Below the pieces are notes generated by a model. It saw nothing but the letters and a program-made list of their open reading frames with translations, had not been told where the DNA came from and ran no database searches. A program made the translations under genes and the position numbers. 64,000 nucleotides of DNA. It comes from Georgenia thermotolerans (GTDB lineage Bacteria; Actinomycetota; Actinomycetes; Actinomycetales; Actinomycetaceae). The stretch lies in assembly GCF_009193185.1 (NCBI RefSeq), contig NZ_VUKF01000004.1:96455-160454 (forward strand). The letters run 5' to 3'. This document shows positions 8,178 to 16,785 of the stretch, piece after piece; position 1 is the stretch's first letter; each line of letters opens with the position of its first letter.

Positions 8178-9539
8178 CTAGAGGCCGAGCACGACCCGGG
8201 CGATGAGGAAGTAGATGATCAGCCCCGTGGCGTCGACGAAGGTGGTGATGAACGGGTTGGAGAACACGGCCGGGTCGACGTGCAGCGTCCGGGCGACCAG
8301 CGGCATCACCCCTCCCACCGTGGCGGCCAGCGTGCAGATGGCCAGCAGCGTCAGCCCGACGACGGCGCCCACCGACGCGCCGTAGAACAGCGACGTCACG
8401 GCGAAGCCGACGCCGCCGAGGATGAGCCCGAGGCTCAGCCCGGTCCGCACCTCCCGGGCGACGACCCGCAGGGCGTCGCGCGGGGAGACGTCGTCCAGCG
8501 CCAGGGCCCGCGTCAGGGTCGCGGCCGCCTGGTTGCCCGTGTTGCCGCCGGTGCCGATCAGCAGCGGGATGAACACCGACAGGACCACCATCTGCGAGAG
8601 CGTGGCCTCGAAGACCTCGAGCACCTGGACGGTGAGCGTCGCGCCGACGGCCAGCACGAGCAGCCAGACCACCCGGGAGCGCACCAGGGTGCGCACCGGG
8701 GTGGACAGGTAGGGGCGGCGCAGCGGTTCGGACCCGGCGCTGCGGGCCTGGTCCTCGCTCTCGGCGTCCTCGAGGATCCGCAGGGCGTCGTCCACGGTGA
8801 GGATGCCCACCAGCCGGCCCTCCTCGTCGACGACGAGGAGCGCGAGCAGCTTCAGGTCCGCGCAGCGCCGCGCCGCGGTCTCGGCGTCGGCGGTGGCGAG
8901 GGCGGCGTAGGGCGGCTGCATGAGCTCGCCCACCGCGCGCTCGGTTCCCTCCGCCCGCATGAGGTCGCGGAGGCTGACGACGCCGACCAGCCGTCGCTCG
9001 TCGTCGACGACAGGCAGGGTGTACACCGTCTCCGCGTCGTCGAGGCGGGAGCGGACGCGGTGCAGGGCCGCGGACACGGACATCTCCGGATGGAGGGTGA
9101 TGTAGCCCGGGCTCATCCGCCGGCCGAGCGAGCCCGCGGGGTAGCCCAGCACGACGGCGGTCAGCTCGCGCTCGCGCGGGGCGAGCCCGCGCAGCAGCCG
9201 GCTGGCCACCGAGGCCGGGAGCTCGTCGAGGAGGCCGACCCGGTCGTCCGGGCTCAGCCGCGCGAAGACCTGGGCGACCTCCTCGTCCTGCAGCCCGTGG
9301 ACGAGGTCGCCCTGCAGCGCCGGGTCCAGCCCCTCGAAGACCTCCAGCGCCACGTCCTTGGGCAGCAGCCGGTAGGCCACCGCCCCGTCCCGCCGGCCCA
9401 GCCGCTCCAGGACGCCGACGACCTCCGGGACCGGCAGCGGGGCGAGCACCCGGGTGAGCTGGCCGAGGTCCGGCTCCCGGAGGGCCCGCTCGACGTCCCG
9501 CGTGACCTGCTCGAGCTCCACGTCGCCGACGTGCGCCAT
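8178..9539 (-). CDS. mgtE: Magnesium transporter MgtE
   Basis: A 453-residue protein from ATG 9539 with GGAGG 7 bases upstream. The domains are in the usual order: MgtE_N helical superhelix (about 20-130), two CBS domains (about 140-255), a linking helix and a five-helix membrane domain (about 290-453). The pore signatures GTGGNTGNQAA and FSNPFITTFVDATG are intact, including the Asp that forms the Mg2+ site. The family is a homodimeric Mg2+ channel gated by cytosolic Mg2+ bound at the N/CBS domains. No M-box riboswitch was seen in the 187 bases before it. Confidence 0.96.
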   Translation of the reverse strand: MAHVGDVELEQVTRDVERALREPDLGQLTRVLAPLPVPEVVGVLERLGRRDGAVAYRLLPKDVALEVFEGLDPALQGDLVHGLQDEEVAQVFARLSPDDRVGLLDELPASVASRLLRGLAPRERELTAVVLGYPAGSLGRRMSPGYITLHPEMSVSAALHRVRSRLDDAETVYTLPVVDDERRLVGVVSLRDLMRAEGTERAVGELMQPPYAALATADAETAARRCADLKLLALLVVDEEGRLVGILTVDDALRILEDAESEDQARSAGSEPLRRPYLSTPVRTLVRSRVVWLLVLAVGATLTVQVLEVFEATLSQMVVLSVFIPLLIGTGGNTGNQAAATLTRALALDDVSPRDALRVVAREVRTGLSLGLILGGVGFAVTSLFYGASVGAVVGLTLLAICTLAATVGGVMPLVARTLHVDPAVFSNPFITTFVDATGLIIYFLIARVVLGL

Positions 9540-9726
9540 GGGCGTGCCTCCTCACCGCTCGACCGTTCAGCTCCTCACACACCACCACATGCCGACGCGG
9601 TCGGCGGCGCCCGGGCACGCGGAGGTCGCCAACATCACGCGCGGCCGCGGCGGCCGCGGCGGCGCCCCTGCCACGCGCCTGCACCGCGATGCGGGCGGTC
9701 GCCCTGCGCCCGCGCCGCGGCGCGGG

Positions 9727-11865
9727 CTACACCGCGACCAGGGCCGCGGACTCCGTGAGCGCGTCCGTGAGCAGGGCGACGAGCGCGTCGAGCTGGACGT
9801 CGGCGGAGGCGGACGCCTCCTCGTCGGACCCGTCGAGCGCCCGGGCGGCGAGCCCGGCCTTGCTGTCGATGAGCTCGGCGATGCGCGCGTCGAGGGTCTG
9901 CGCGGCGATGATGCGCCAGGCCGTGACCGGCTCCTCCTGCCCGATGCGGTGGATGCGGTCGATGGCCTGGGTCTGCTCGGCGTCGGTCCACGACAGCTCG
10001 GCCAGCACCAGGTTGGAGGCGACCTGCAGGTTGAGCCCCACCCCGGCGGCGGTCAGCGAGCACACCGCGACGGCGACGTCCGGGTCCTTGGTGAAGGCGT
10101 CGATGTTCTTCTGCCGGGCCGACGGCGTCTGGTCGCCCCGGATCGACGCGAAGCGCAGGCCGCGCCGGGCGAAGACCTTCTCGGCGGCGTCCATCACGTC
10201 GACGTGCTTGGCGAAGAACACCACCTTGCCGACGTTGTGCGCCAGCTCCGCGGCGTAGTCGGCGGCGAGGCCGGCCTTCGCCTGGCCGATGCGCCGCATC
10301 ATGCTGAAGACGTTCTCGCCGGACTCCGGGCCGGACTTGCCGGCCCGCTCCCACCGGGCGACCTGGAGCACGAGGTCGTGGTCGATGCCGTCGACGAGGC
10401 CGCCGGGGTGGCGGGCCTCGAGCGCCATCTCGTAGCGCGACACCAGGCGCCGGGTGAGCTTGCGCTCGGCCTCGCGGACGGAGCGCCCGGCCTCGCCGTC
10501 GAGCTCGACGGGCAGGTCGGCGACGCGCCGGGCGGGGATGTCGGCGGCGACGTCGATCTTGCGCCGGCGCACGATGCCGCGCTCGATCACGCACGTGCGG
10601 GCCGCGGCGTAGAAGCCGTGGTCGGCGGGGCTCAGGCCGGTCTCCTCCAGCGCCTCCATGAGCTCACCGACCGGCTTGGTGTCGTCGATCCAGCCGAGGA
10701 ACTGCCAGATGGCGCGGAAGTCCTCGACGTCGTTGATCAGCGGGGTGCCGGTCAGGGCCATGAGCAGCGGGTCGCCGGCGCGGAGGCGGAGGTTGTCGGC
10801 GATGTGCAGCACGTGCTGGGAGCGCTGGGACTTCTTGTTCTTGATGTAGTGCGCCTCGTCGACCACCATGCCGCGGAACCCGAACTCGCCGAGCCAGCCC
10901 GCGTGCCGGTCGAGCACGTCGTAGTTGACGATGATGATGTCGGCGAAGCCGTCGACGTTCTCCCCGTCGCCGTCGATGACGCTGGCGGTGCGCTGGGGGG
11001 TCCAGCGCCCGGCCTCGCGCGCCCAGCTGGTCTTGACGACGTTCGGGACGACGACGAGCAGCGGGTAGGCGTGGGCCGCCTCGGCCGCCAGCAGCGCCTG
11101 CGCCGTCTTGCCCAGACCCGGCTCGTCGGCGAGCAGGAAGGTCCGCTGGCCCGCCGCGGCGGCCGCGACCAGGCGCGCCTGGTGCGGCATGAGCGTCAGG
11201 CCGGCCGGCGCGAAGCCCGCGGTGGGCTCGGGCAGGTCCATGCACGACGACGCCCCGCCCAGCTCGAACGCCCGGAACAGGGGCCCGAGCAGCTCCCAGC
11301 CGGCCAGGCGGCGGGGCCGGCTCAGCCGCTTCTGCACGGCGGAGAAGTCCGGGGCCAGGAAGGGGTTGGCGAGCTGGCGGGACACCACCGACGGCGGCAC
11401 CACCTGGCGCCCCGTGGTCTCGACCGTCTCCACCGGCTCCGGCGGCGCGACGTCCTCGGGCGCCGGGTCCAGCCCGGCGTCGTGCAGGAGCTCGACCTTG
11501 AGCGCCCGGGCGTGCTCGGAGACGACGGCGTCGTCGTCGAGCAGCCCCAGCAGGGACGTGTCGCGGGCCGCGGTCTTGGCGAGGATGACGGCGATGCCGT
11601 CGAGGCGCTTGAGCTGCTCGGCGCGTCGGGCCTCGGTGAGGGTGTCGTCCGCCTTCACCCGGGCGCGCTCCTCGCGCACGAGCAGCGCGACCACCTGGAA
11701 CTTGGTGCGCACCGACGGTGCCACCCGGCGGCGTTGCACGGCCGCCTCGACCTCGCGCACGACCCGCGCGAGCACCGGCATGATGCCGTCCTCGTCGTGG
11801 TGACGTGCCCGCCGCTGACGTGTGGCGGGGCGGCGTGTGCCTGCCTTCTGGGCTGCTCGACCCAA
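9727..11865 (-). CDS. SNF2-type DEAD/DEAH-box helicase
   Basis: A 712-residue protein. The start is a TTG at 11865 chosen because AGGAGG lies 5 bases upstream; the frame continues further but only through low-quality sequence. Motifs: Walker A GLGKT at 250-254, DEAH at 336-339, TGTPL at 372-376, and the C-terminal RecA half ends in the SNF2 motif VI DRIHRIGQ near 640. The N-terminal 200 residues are specific to actinobacterial homologues. The family translocates on double-stranded DNA and remodels protein-DNA complexes. There are no restriction, methylase or defence genes beside it, so a general DNA-repair or transcription role is as likely as defence. Confidence 0.9.
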   Translation of the reverse strand: MGRAAQKAGTRRPATRQRRARHHDEDGIMPVLARVVREVEAAVQRRRVAPSVRTKFQVVALLVREERARVKADDTLTEARRAEQLKRLDGIAVILAKTAARDTSLLGLLDDDAVVSEHARALKVELLHDAGLDPAPEDVAPPEPVETVETTGRQVVPPSVVSRQLANPFLAPDFSAVQKRLSRPRRLAGWELLGPLFRAFELGGASSCMDLPEPTAGFAPAGLTLMPHQARLVAAAAAGQRTFLLADEPGLGKTAQALLAAEAAHAYPLLVVVPNVVKTSWAREAGRWTPQRTASVIDGDGENVDGFADIIIVNYDVLDRHAGWLGEFGFRGMVVDEAHYIKNKKSQRSQHVLHIADNLRLRAGDPLLMALTGTPLINDVEDFRAIWQFLGWIDDTKPVGELMEALEETGLSPADHGFYAAARTCVIERGIVRRRKIDVAADIPARRVADLPVELDGEAGRSVREAERKLTRRLVSRYEMALEARHPGGLVDGIDHDLVLQVARWERAGKSGPESGENVFSMMRRIGQAKAGLAADYAAELAHNVGKVVFFAKHVDVMDAAEKVFARRGLRFASIRGDQTPSARQKNIDAFTKDPDVAVAVCSLTAAGVGLNLQVASNLVLAELSWTDAEQTQAIDRIHRIGQEEPVTAWRIIAAQTLDARIAELIDSKAGLAARALDGSDEEASASADVQLDALVALLTDALTESAALVAV

Positions 11866-12382
11866 ACGGTCCTCCTCTAGGTCTGGCGACGGACGCCAGA
11901 GACGTTGACGCGGGCGCCCGTGCGGGGCACGGACGCACACCGGAGCGAGCGGCGCGGGGCCCTCGGCGGGACCCGCGGGGTCCGCCGGAGCGTGAACCGA
12001 CCGTCGACGCGCGATCACCGCACACCCGAGCCGGCCATCCCGGAGCCGCAGCTCCTCCGACCAAGGGCCGCTCACCGGCCTCGACACGCGACGGCGTCGA
12101 GAGACGAGCACGGCGGAAAGCCCTTGACACGTCCATGCTAGCGCGTCGACCGGCCAGATCCGCCTGCGGTCGCGGATCTCACCATCGTGGCGACGCCCCG
12201 TGTCCATCCCAACACCGGAGGGACGGCGTCTGTTCCGCGGCGGACGACGTCGCCCCGCCGCGGCCGGTCCGCCGTCCGGGCGTGTCCTCTCCCCCGGCGC
12301 TCACCGCGCCACCTCGCGGGCGGTGCGCGGCGAGCCGGACGACGCCGGCCCCGCCCGTCCCCGCCCGGACGCGGTCGGATAC
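11866..12382. other. Long non-coding interval before a GntR regulator
   Basis: About 520 GC-rich bases between the divergent helicase and GntR genes. No ORF here has convincing codon use or a known domain. A TACGAT hexamer at 12380-12385 could be the -10 of the regulator promoter. Otherwise nothing specific was seen. Confidence 0.5.
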
Positions 12383-12438
12383 GATGGCCGGTGCTGTGAG
12401 CACGACCAGAGATGGCCGGTGCTGTGAGCACGACCAGA
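12383..12438 (+). repeat. 28-bp perfect tandem duplication containing a palindrome (candidate GntR operator)
   Basis: Bases 12383-12410 and 12411-12438 are identical 28-mers in direct contact. Each holds GTGCT-GTG-AGCAC, a 5-bp inverted repeat with a 3-base spacer, of the size bound by GntR/FadR dimers. The first copy overlaps the putative -10 element and the second ends 12 bases before the regulator ATG. Autoregulation is the obvious inference. Confidence 0.85.
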
Positions 12439-12450
12439 TGGGAATGAACC

Positions 12451-13134
12451 ATGGCGCAGGCGACTGCCCCGGGAACCGTGTCGAAGTCGGAGATGGTCTA
12501 CCGGGAGCTGCGCTCCCACATCCTCTCCGGGCAGTACTCCGCGGGATACCGGCTCGTGCTCGACCAGGTGGCCCGTGACCTCGGTGTCAGCCCGGTGCCG
12601 GTGCGCGAGGCGGTCCGACGCCTCGAGGCCGAGGGCCTGGTGACCTTCACCCGGAACGTGGGCGCGGAGGTCGCCGGCATCGACACCGAGGACTACGCGG
12701 ACACCATGCAGGTGCTCGCCTACCTCGAGGGCGCCGCGACCAGCGTCGGCGCGCCGCACCTGGGCACGGAGGAGCTGGAGCGGGCGCGCGAGCTCAACGA
12801 GCGGATGCGCGACCTGCGCGGCGCCGACTTCAACCCGGTGCGCTTCACCGAGCTCAACGAGCAGTTCCACCAGGTGCTGTGCGGTGCATGCCCCAACGGG
12901 CGCCTGCTCGAGCTGCTGCAGCGGGAGTGGCAGCGGATGTCCTTCATCCGCCGCTCGAGCTTCGTCATCATGCCCAACCGCAGCCACGCCTCGGTGGCCG
13001 AGCACGACGAGATCCTGCGGCTGATCAGCACCGGCGCGCCGGTCGACCAGGTCGAGCGCGCCGCCCGGGCGCACAAGCTCCGCACGCTGGACGAGTACCT
13101 GGCCGCCCGGGCCGCCCAGAGCGCGCCCGCCTGA
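12451..13134 (+). CDS. GntR-family (FadR subfamily, FCD domain) regulator 1
   Basis: A 227-residue regulator. The N-terminal winged helix (about 12-80) has the typical VSPVPVREAVRRLEAEGLV recognition region, and the FCD ligand domain (about 85-215) has the metal/ligand-type residues in ELNEQFHQ and HDEI. It shares long stretches (for instance EAEGLVTFTRNVGA) with the second GntR at 20641, so the two are paralogues at the edge and in the middle of the aromatic island. It probably senses an acidic pathway intermediate and represses the island or itself through the duplicated palindrome just upstream. It converges with the succinate-semialdehyde dehydrogenase gene. Confidence 0.9.
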   Translation: MAQATAPGTVSKSEMVYRELRSHILSGQYSAGYRLVLDQVARDLGVSPVPVREAVRRLEAEGLVTFTRNVGAEVAGIDTEDYADTMQVLAYLEGAATSVGAPHLGTEELERARELNERMRDLRGADFNPVRFTELNEQFHQVLCGACPNGRLLELLQREWQRMSFIRRSSFVIMPNRSHASVAEHDEILRLISTGAPVDQVERAARAHKLRTLDEYLAARAAQSAPA

Positions 13135-13157
13135 CCCCGCGACCGGCCGGACGCCGG

Positions 13158-13204
13158 GTGGCCGTCATCCGCGCCGGCGAGCGCCGGGCGCGGATGACGG
13201 CCAC
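13158..13204. terminator. Strong bidirectional hairpin with an extra half-copy
   Basis: A perfect 18-bp inverted repeat (13158-13175 and 13187-13204) with an 11-base loop that can itself pair (GGC/GCC). A third copy of 16 bases of the right arm follows at 13210-13225. It lies between the convergent GntR and dehydrogenase genes, so termination on both strands is likely. Confidence 0.75.
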
Positions 13205-13236
13205 GCAGGGGCGCGGATGACGGCCCCTGCGGCCCC

Positions 13237-14727
13237 TCAGAACGGGTTCGGCGTCAGCGTGTACTTCGTCTGCAGGTACTCGTGGATGCCCTCCGCGCCG
13301 CCCTCGCGGCCCAGCCCGGACATCTTCCACCCGCCGAACGGGGCGGCGGCGTTGGAGACGACGCCGACGTTGAGCCCCATCATCCCGGTCTCGAGCCGCT
13401 CGATCATGCGCTGCCCGCGGGCGAGGTTCTCGGTGTAGACGTAGGAGACCAGGCCGTACTCGGTGTCGTTGGCGAGGCGCACGGCGTCGTCCTCGGTGTC
13501 GAACGGCACGATCGCGAGCACCGGCCCGAAGATCTCCTCGCGCAGGATGTCGCTGCCCGGCTGGACGTCGGTGAGCACGGTGGGCTCGTAGAAGGTGCCG
13601 GGCCCCTCGACCGGGCGGCCCCCGGTGCGCACGCTCGCGCCGCGCTCGACGGCGTCGTCCACCAGCGCGGCGGCCTTGTCGACGGCGGACTGGTTGATGA
13701 GCGGGCCGATCGTCACCCCGTCCTCGGTGCCGCGGCCGATGCCGAAGCCCTGGACACGCTCGGTGACCCGGCGGGCGAACTCCTCGGCGACGGCGCGGTG
13801 CACGATCAGCCGGTTGGCGGCGGTGCACGCCTGGCCGATGTTGCGGAACTTCGCCGCGATCGCGCCGTCGACCGCCTTGTCCAGGTCCGCGTCGTCGAAG
13901 ACGACGAAGGGCGCGTTGCCGCCGAGCTCCATCGACGTGCGCAGGACCCCCTGCGCCGCCTGCTCGAGGAGGCGCTGGCCCACGCCCGTCGAGCCGGTGA
14001 AGGAGAGCTTGCGCAGCCGCGGGTCGCGGATGATCGGCTCCGACACCGCGCCCGAGCTGGAGGTGGTCACGACGTTGACCACGCCCTTCGGCAGCCCGGC
14101 GTCCTCGAGCAGCTTGGCGAAGTACAGGGTCGTCAGCGGGGTCAGCGCGGCGGGCTTGACGACCACGGTGCAGCCGGCGGCGAGGGCCGGGCCGATCTTG
14201 CGGGTCGCCATCGCGAGGGGGAAGTTCCAGGGCGTGATGAGGAAGCACGGGCCCACCGGGTGCTGGGACACGATCATGCGACCGGTGCCCTCCGGGTTGG
14301 GCCCGTAGCGGCCCTGGATGCGCGCGGCCTCCTCGCCGAACCAGCGCAGGAACTCCCCGCCGTAGGCGACCTCCCCGCGTGCCTCGGCGAGCGGCTTGCC
14401 CATCTCGATGGTCATGAGGAGCGCGAACTCCTCCTTGCGCTCCTGGAGGAGGTCGAAGGCCCGCCGCAGCAGCTCACCCCGCTCCCGGGCCGGCGTGGCG
14501 GCCCAGGCCGGGAAGGCGTCGCAGGCGGCGTCCAGCGCCGCGCGGCCGTCGGCGGCCGAGGCGTCGGCGATGGTCTTGACGACCTGACCGGTCGCCGGGT
14601 CGGTGACGTCGAGCGTGCCGCGCTCGCCGGCGCGCCACTGGCCGGCGATGAACAGGCCGTCGGGCACGCCCGCGAGGAGCTCGGCCTCGCGGGCGTCGAG
14701 CAGCTGGGTCTGGCGGTTGTCGGTCAT
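13237..14727 (-). CDS. gabD: Succinate-semialdehyde dehydrogenase (NAD(P)+)
   Basis: A 496-residue aldehyde dehydrogenase. The catalytic set is complete: N168 (TPWN), E267 (MELGG) and the nucleophile C301 (GQACTAANR). The sequence style (EMGKPLAEARGEV near 108, FTGSTGVGQ near 243) is that of GabD-type SSADHs. In this context it would oxidise succinic semialdehyde, released with pyruvate by the HpaI aldolase, to succinate for the TCA cycle. It follows the FAD hydroxylase by 9 bases on the same strand, so both form one operon read away from the IclR gene. An alternative is oxidation of an arylacetaldehyde. Confidence 0.88.
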   Translation of the reverse strand: MTDNRQTQLLDAREAELLAGVPDGLFIAGQWRAGERGTLDVTDPATGQVVKTIADASAADGRAALDAACDAFPAWAATPARERGELLRRAFDLLQERKEEFALLMTIEMGKPLAEARGEVAYGGEFLRWFGEEAARIQGRYGPNPEGTGRMIVSQHPVGPCFLITPWNFPLAMATRKIGPALAAGCTVVVKPAALTPLTTLYFAKLLEDAGLPKGVVNVVTTSSSGAVSEPIIRDPRLRKLSFTGSTGVGQRLLEQAAQGVLRTSMELGGNAPFVVFDDADLDKAVDGAIAAKFRNIGQACTAANRLIVHRAVAEEFARRVTERVQGFGIGRGTEDGVTIGPLINQSAVDKAAALVDDAVERGASVRTGGRPVEGPGTFYEPTVLTDVQPGSDILREEIFGPVLAIVPFDTEDDAVRLANDTEYGLVSYVYTENLARGQRMIERLETGMMGLNVGVVSNAAAPFGGWKMSGLGREGGAEGIHEYLQTKYTLTPNPF

Positions 14728-14736
14728 GGGACTCCT

Positions 14737-16647
14737 TTACGCGCCCACCGGCTGCGGGGCCGGGACGAGCAGGTGCTGGCGGAAGAAGGCGGCGAGCTCG
14801 GCGGTGGCGTCGAGCGGGAGGACGGCCGCGACGTACTGGTCGGGCCGGACCACGACGACGCACCCGGCGCGGTCGATGCCGCGCAGGTCGAAGATGTCCT
14901 GCTCGGGGTCGGCGGCGTAGACCTTCTCGTAGTCGACGAGCTGGAACGGCCCGCTGCGCGGGAGGAACAGGTCGGGCACCGCGGTGATGTCGAAGGCGGT
15001 GTGCGGCTGCTGGTAGACCACCTTGACGTCGAAGAGGCTGTCGAGGTCGGCGCCCGTGGGGGTGTGCGTGACGACCGGGGAGTCCGGCGCGCCGGCCATC
15101 CAGGCCGCCCAGTCGGTCAGGGCCGAGGCCTGGCCCGGGGCCGCGGCGTCGGCGAAGGCGTAGACGCGCCAGCGGCCGTCGGCCCGGTGGTGGTGGCCCA
15201 GGTGCACGGAGTTGGCGTCGCCCACCCGGGTCACCGGGGCGGACTTGAAGCGCTTGCCGACCGGGAAGCCGGTGGCGAGGTCCTGGTGGACCGGCTCGGC
15301 GACGAGCATCGACGGCGGGTACTGGGTCATGAAGCCGGCAGGGAACTCGGCGGTCCGGACGTAGAAGTCCGCGAGCTCGGCCGGGTCGGCGAACTCCTCG
15401 GGCTTCTTCGCCATGAGCGTGGACCACTCCTTGTCGAAGTCGATGAGGTTCTGCGCGATGACCTGCCGCTCGGCCGAGTAGGTGGCCAGCAGGCTCTCCG
15501 GGCTGCGGCCCGAGAGCACGTAGCCGAGCTTCCAGCCGATGTTGAACCCGTCCTGCATCGAGACGTTCATGCCCTGGCCGGCCTTGGCGCTGTGGGTGTG
15601 GCAGGCGTCGCCGGCGATGAAGACCCGCGGCGTGCGGGTGCCGACCTCCGCGGCGGGCACGTCGTCGAAGCGGTCGGTGACCCGGTGGCCGACCTCGTAC
15701 ACGCTGTGCCAGGCGACGTGGCGCACGTCGAGGGTGTAGGGGTGCAGGATCTCGTTGGCCTTGGCGATGATCTGCTCGATCGTCGTGCGGCGGACGGCGC
15801 CGTTGTCCTTCGGGTCCACCTCGCCCAGGTCGACGTACATGCGGAACAGGTGCCCGCCCTCGCGGGGGATGTGCAGGATGCTGCCGCCGGTGTGCGACTG
15901 GATCGCGCACTTGGTGCGGATGTCGGGGAAGTCGGTGACCGCCAGGACGTCCATGACGCCCCAGGCGTGGAAGGCCTGGTCGCCCTTCATCGTGCAGCCG
16001 ATGGACTGGCGCACGCCGCTGTGGGCGCCGTCCGCGCCGACCACGTACTTGGCCCGCACGACGCGGTCCTGGCCCAGTCGCTCGCCCGCGGTGTGGGTGA
16101 GGGTCACGGCGACGGGGTACTCGCCCTCGCCGGTGACCTCGAGGCCGCGGAACTCGTACCCGTAGTCCGGCTTCATCCGGCTGGGCGAGTTGACCATGAA
16201 CTCCGCGAAGTAGTCCAGCACGCGGGCCTGGTTGACGATGAGGTGGGGGAACTCGCTGATCCCGTGCGGGTCGTCCTTGGGGCGGTCGCCGCGGACGATG
16301 CGGGTGGGGTCGCTCGGGTCCGGCCGCCAGAAGCACATCTCCGTGATCCGGTACGCCTCCTCGATGATGCGGTTGGCGAACCCGAAGGCCTGGAAGGTCT
16401 CCACGCTGCGCGCCTGGATGCCGTCGGCCTGCCCGATCTCCAGCCGGCCGGGCCGGCGATCGATGATCCGGGTGGTGACGTCCGGGAACTGGGAGAGCTG
16501 GGCCGCCGCGATCATCCCGGCCGGGCCGGTGCCGACGATGAGGACGTCGACCTCGTCGGGCAGCTCGTCGGGACGGTCGAGGCCGACCCCCGCGGCGGGC
16601 TGGACGCGCGGCTCGCCGGAGACATAGCCGTAGTGGTGGAACTGCAT
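14737..16647 (-). CDS. Single-component FAD-dependent aromatic hydroxylase (phenol 2-/3-hydroxybenzoate 4-monooxygenase type)
   Basis: A 636-residue flavoprotein from ATG 16647 (AGAGGGA upstream). It has the three group A hydroxylase fingerprints: GTGPAG at 39-44 (ADP binding), GADGAHSGVR (DG motif) and RVFIAGDACHTHSAKAGQGMN (GD motif). A C-terminal thioredoxin-like domain, as in phenol hydroxylase and MobA, completes the length. Such enzymes add an ortho hydroxyl using NAD(P)H and O2. Beside a homoprotocatechuate pathway, the likely job is to make 3,4-dihydroxyphenylacetate from a monohydroxyphenylacetate. No two-component HpaBC pair is present. The gene is divergent from an IclR regulator. 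Confidence 0.88.
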   Translation of the reverse strand: MQFHHYGYVSGEPRVQPAAGVGLDRPDELPDEVDVLIVGTGPAGMIAAAQLSQFPDVTTRIIDRRPGRLEIGQADGIQARSVETFQAFGFANRIIEEAYRITEMCFWRPDPSDPTRIVRGDRPKDDPHGISEFPHLIVNQARVLDYFAEFMVNSPSRMKPDYGYEFRGLEVTGEGEYPVAVTLTHTAGERLGQDRVVRAKYVVGADGAHSGVRQSIGCTMKGDQAFHAWGVMDVLAVTDFPDIRTKCAIQSHTGGSILHIPREGGHLFRMYVDLGEVDPKDNGAVRRTTIEQIIAKANEILHPYTLDVRHVAWHSVYEVGHRVTDRFDDVPAAEVGTRTPRVFIAGDACHTHSAKAGQGMNVSMQDGFNIGWKLGYVLSGRSPESLLATYSAERQVIAQNLIDFDKEWSTLMAKKPEEFADPAELADFYVRTAEFPAGFMTQYPPSMLVAEPVHQDLATGFPVGKRFKSAPVTRVGDANSVHLGHHHRADGRWRVYAFADAAAPGQASALTDWAAWMAGAPDSPVVTHTPTGADLDSLFDVKVVYQQPHTAFDITAVPDLFLPRSGPFQLVDYEKVYAADPEQDIFDLRGIDRAGCVVVVRPDQYVAAVLPLDATAELAAFFRQHLLVPAPQPVGA

Positions 16648-16697
16648 GGCGATTCCCTCTCGGACATCGGTGTCGAGGTGTGTCGGACCGAACCACT

Positions 16698-16716
16698 GTG
16701 TTCTATAGTCGAACAC
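16698..16716. promoter_or_regulatory. Candidate IclR operator between the hydroxylase and iclR genes
   Basis: GTGTTC-TATAGTC-GAACAC is a 6-bp inverted repeat with a 7-base spacer; a further half site TATCGAAC lies at 16727-16734. TATAGA on the minus strand inside it could be the -10 of the hydroxylase operon, so binding would block or recruit polymerase there. Size and symmetry resemble known IclR-family (PcaR/PobR-type) sites. Confidence 0.65.
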
Positions 16717-16785
16717 GCAACTCTACTATCGAACGGAAACGTATACGATGATGTGTGACGCGCGCAACCGCCCTGGGGGCCGGGG

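Noticed and set aside
9540..9726. Mg2+-sensing M-box riboswitch upstream of mgtE
   Set aside because: The conserved M-box sequence blocks could not be found in the 187-base gap.
9727..11865. SNF2 helicase as part of a defence system
   Set aside because: No methylase, nuclease, phospholipase or other partner gene lies beside it; neighbours are mgtE and a GntR regulator.
13282..16758. A 1158-residue plus-strand frame opposite the SSADH and hydroxylase genes
   Set aside because: Low-complexity composition (Arg, Val, Gly, Asp) typical of antisense reading; the minus strand has two complete enzymes.
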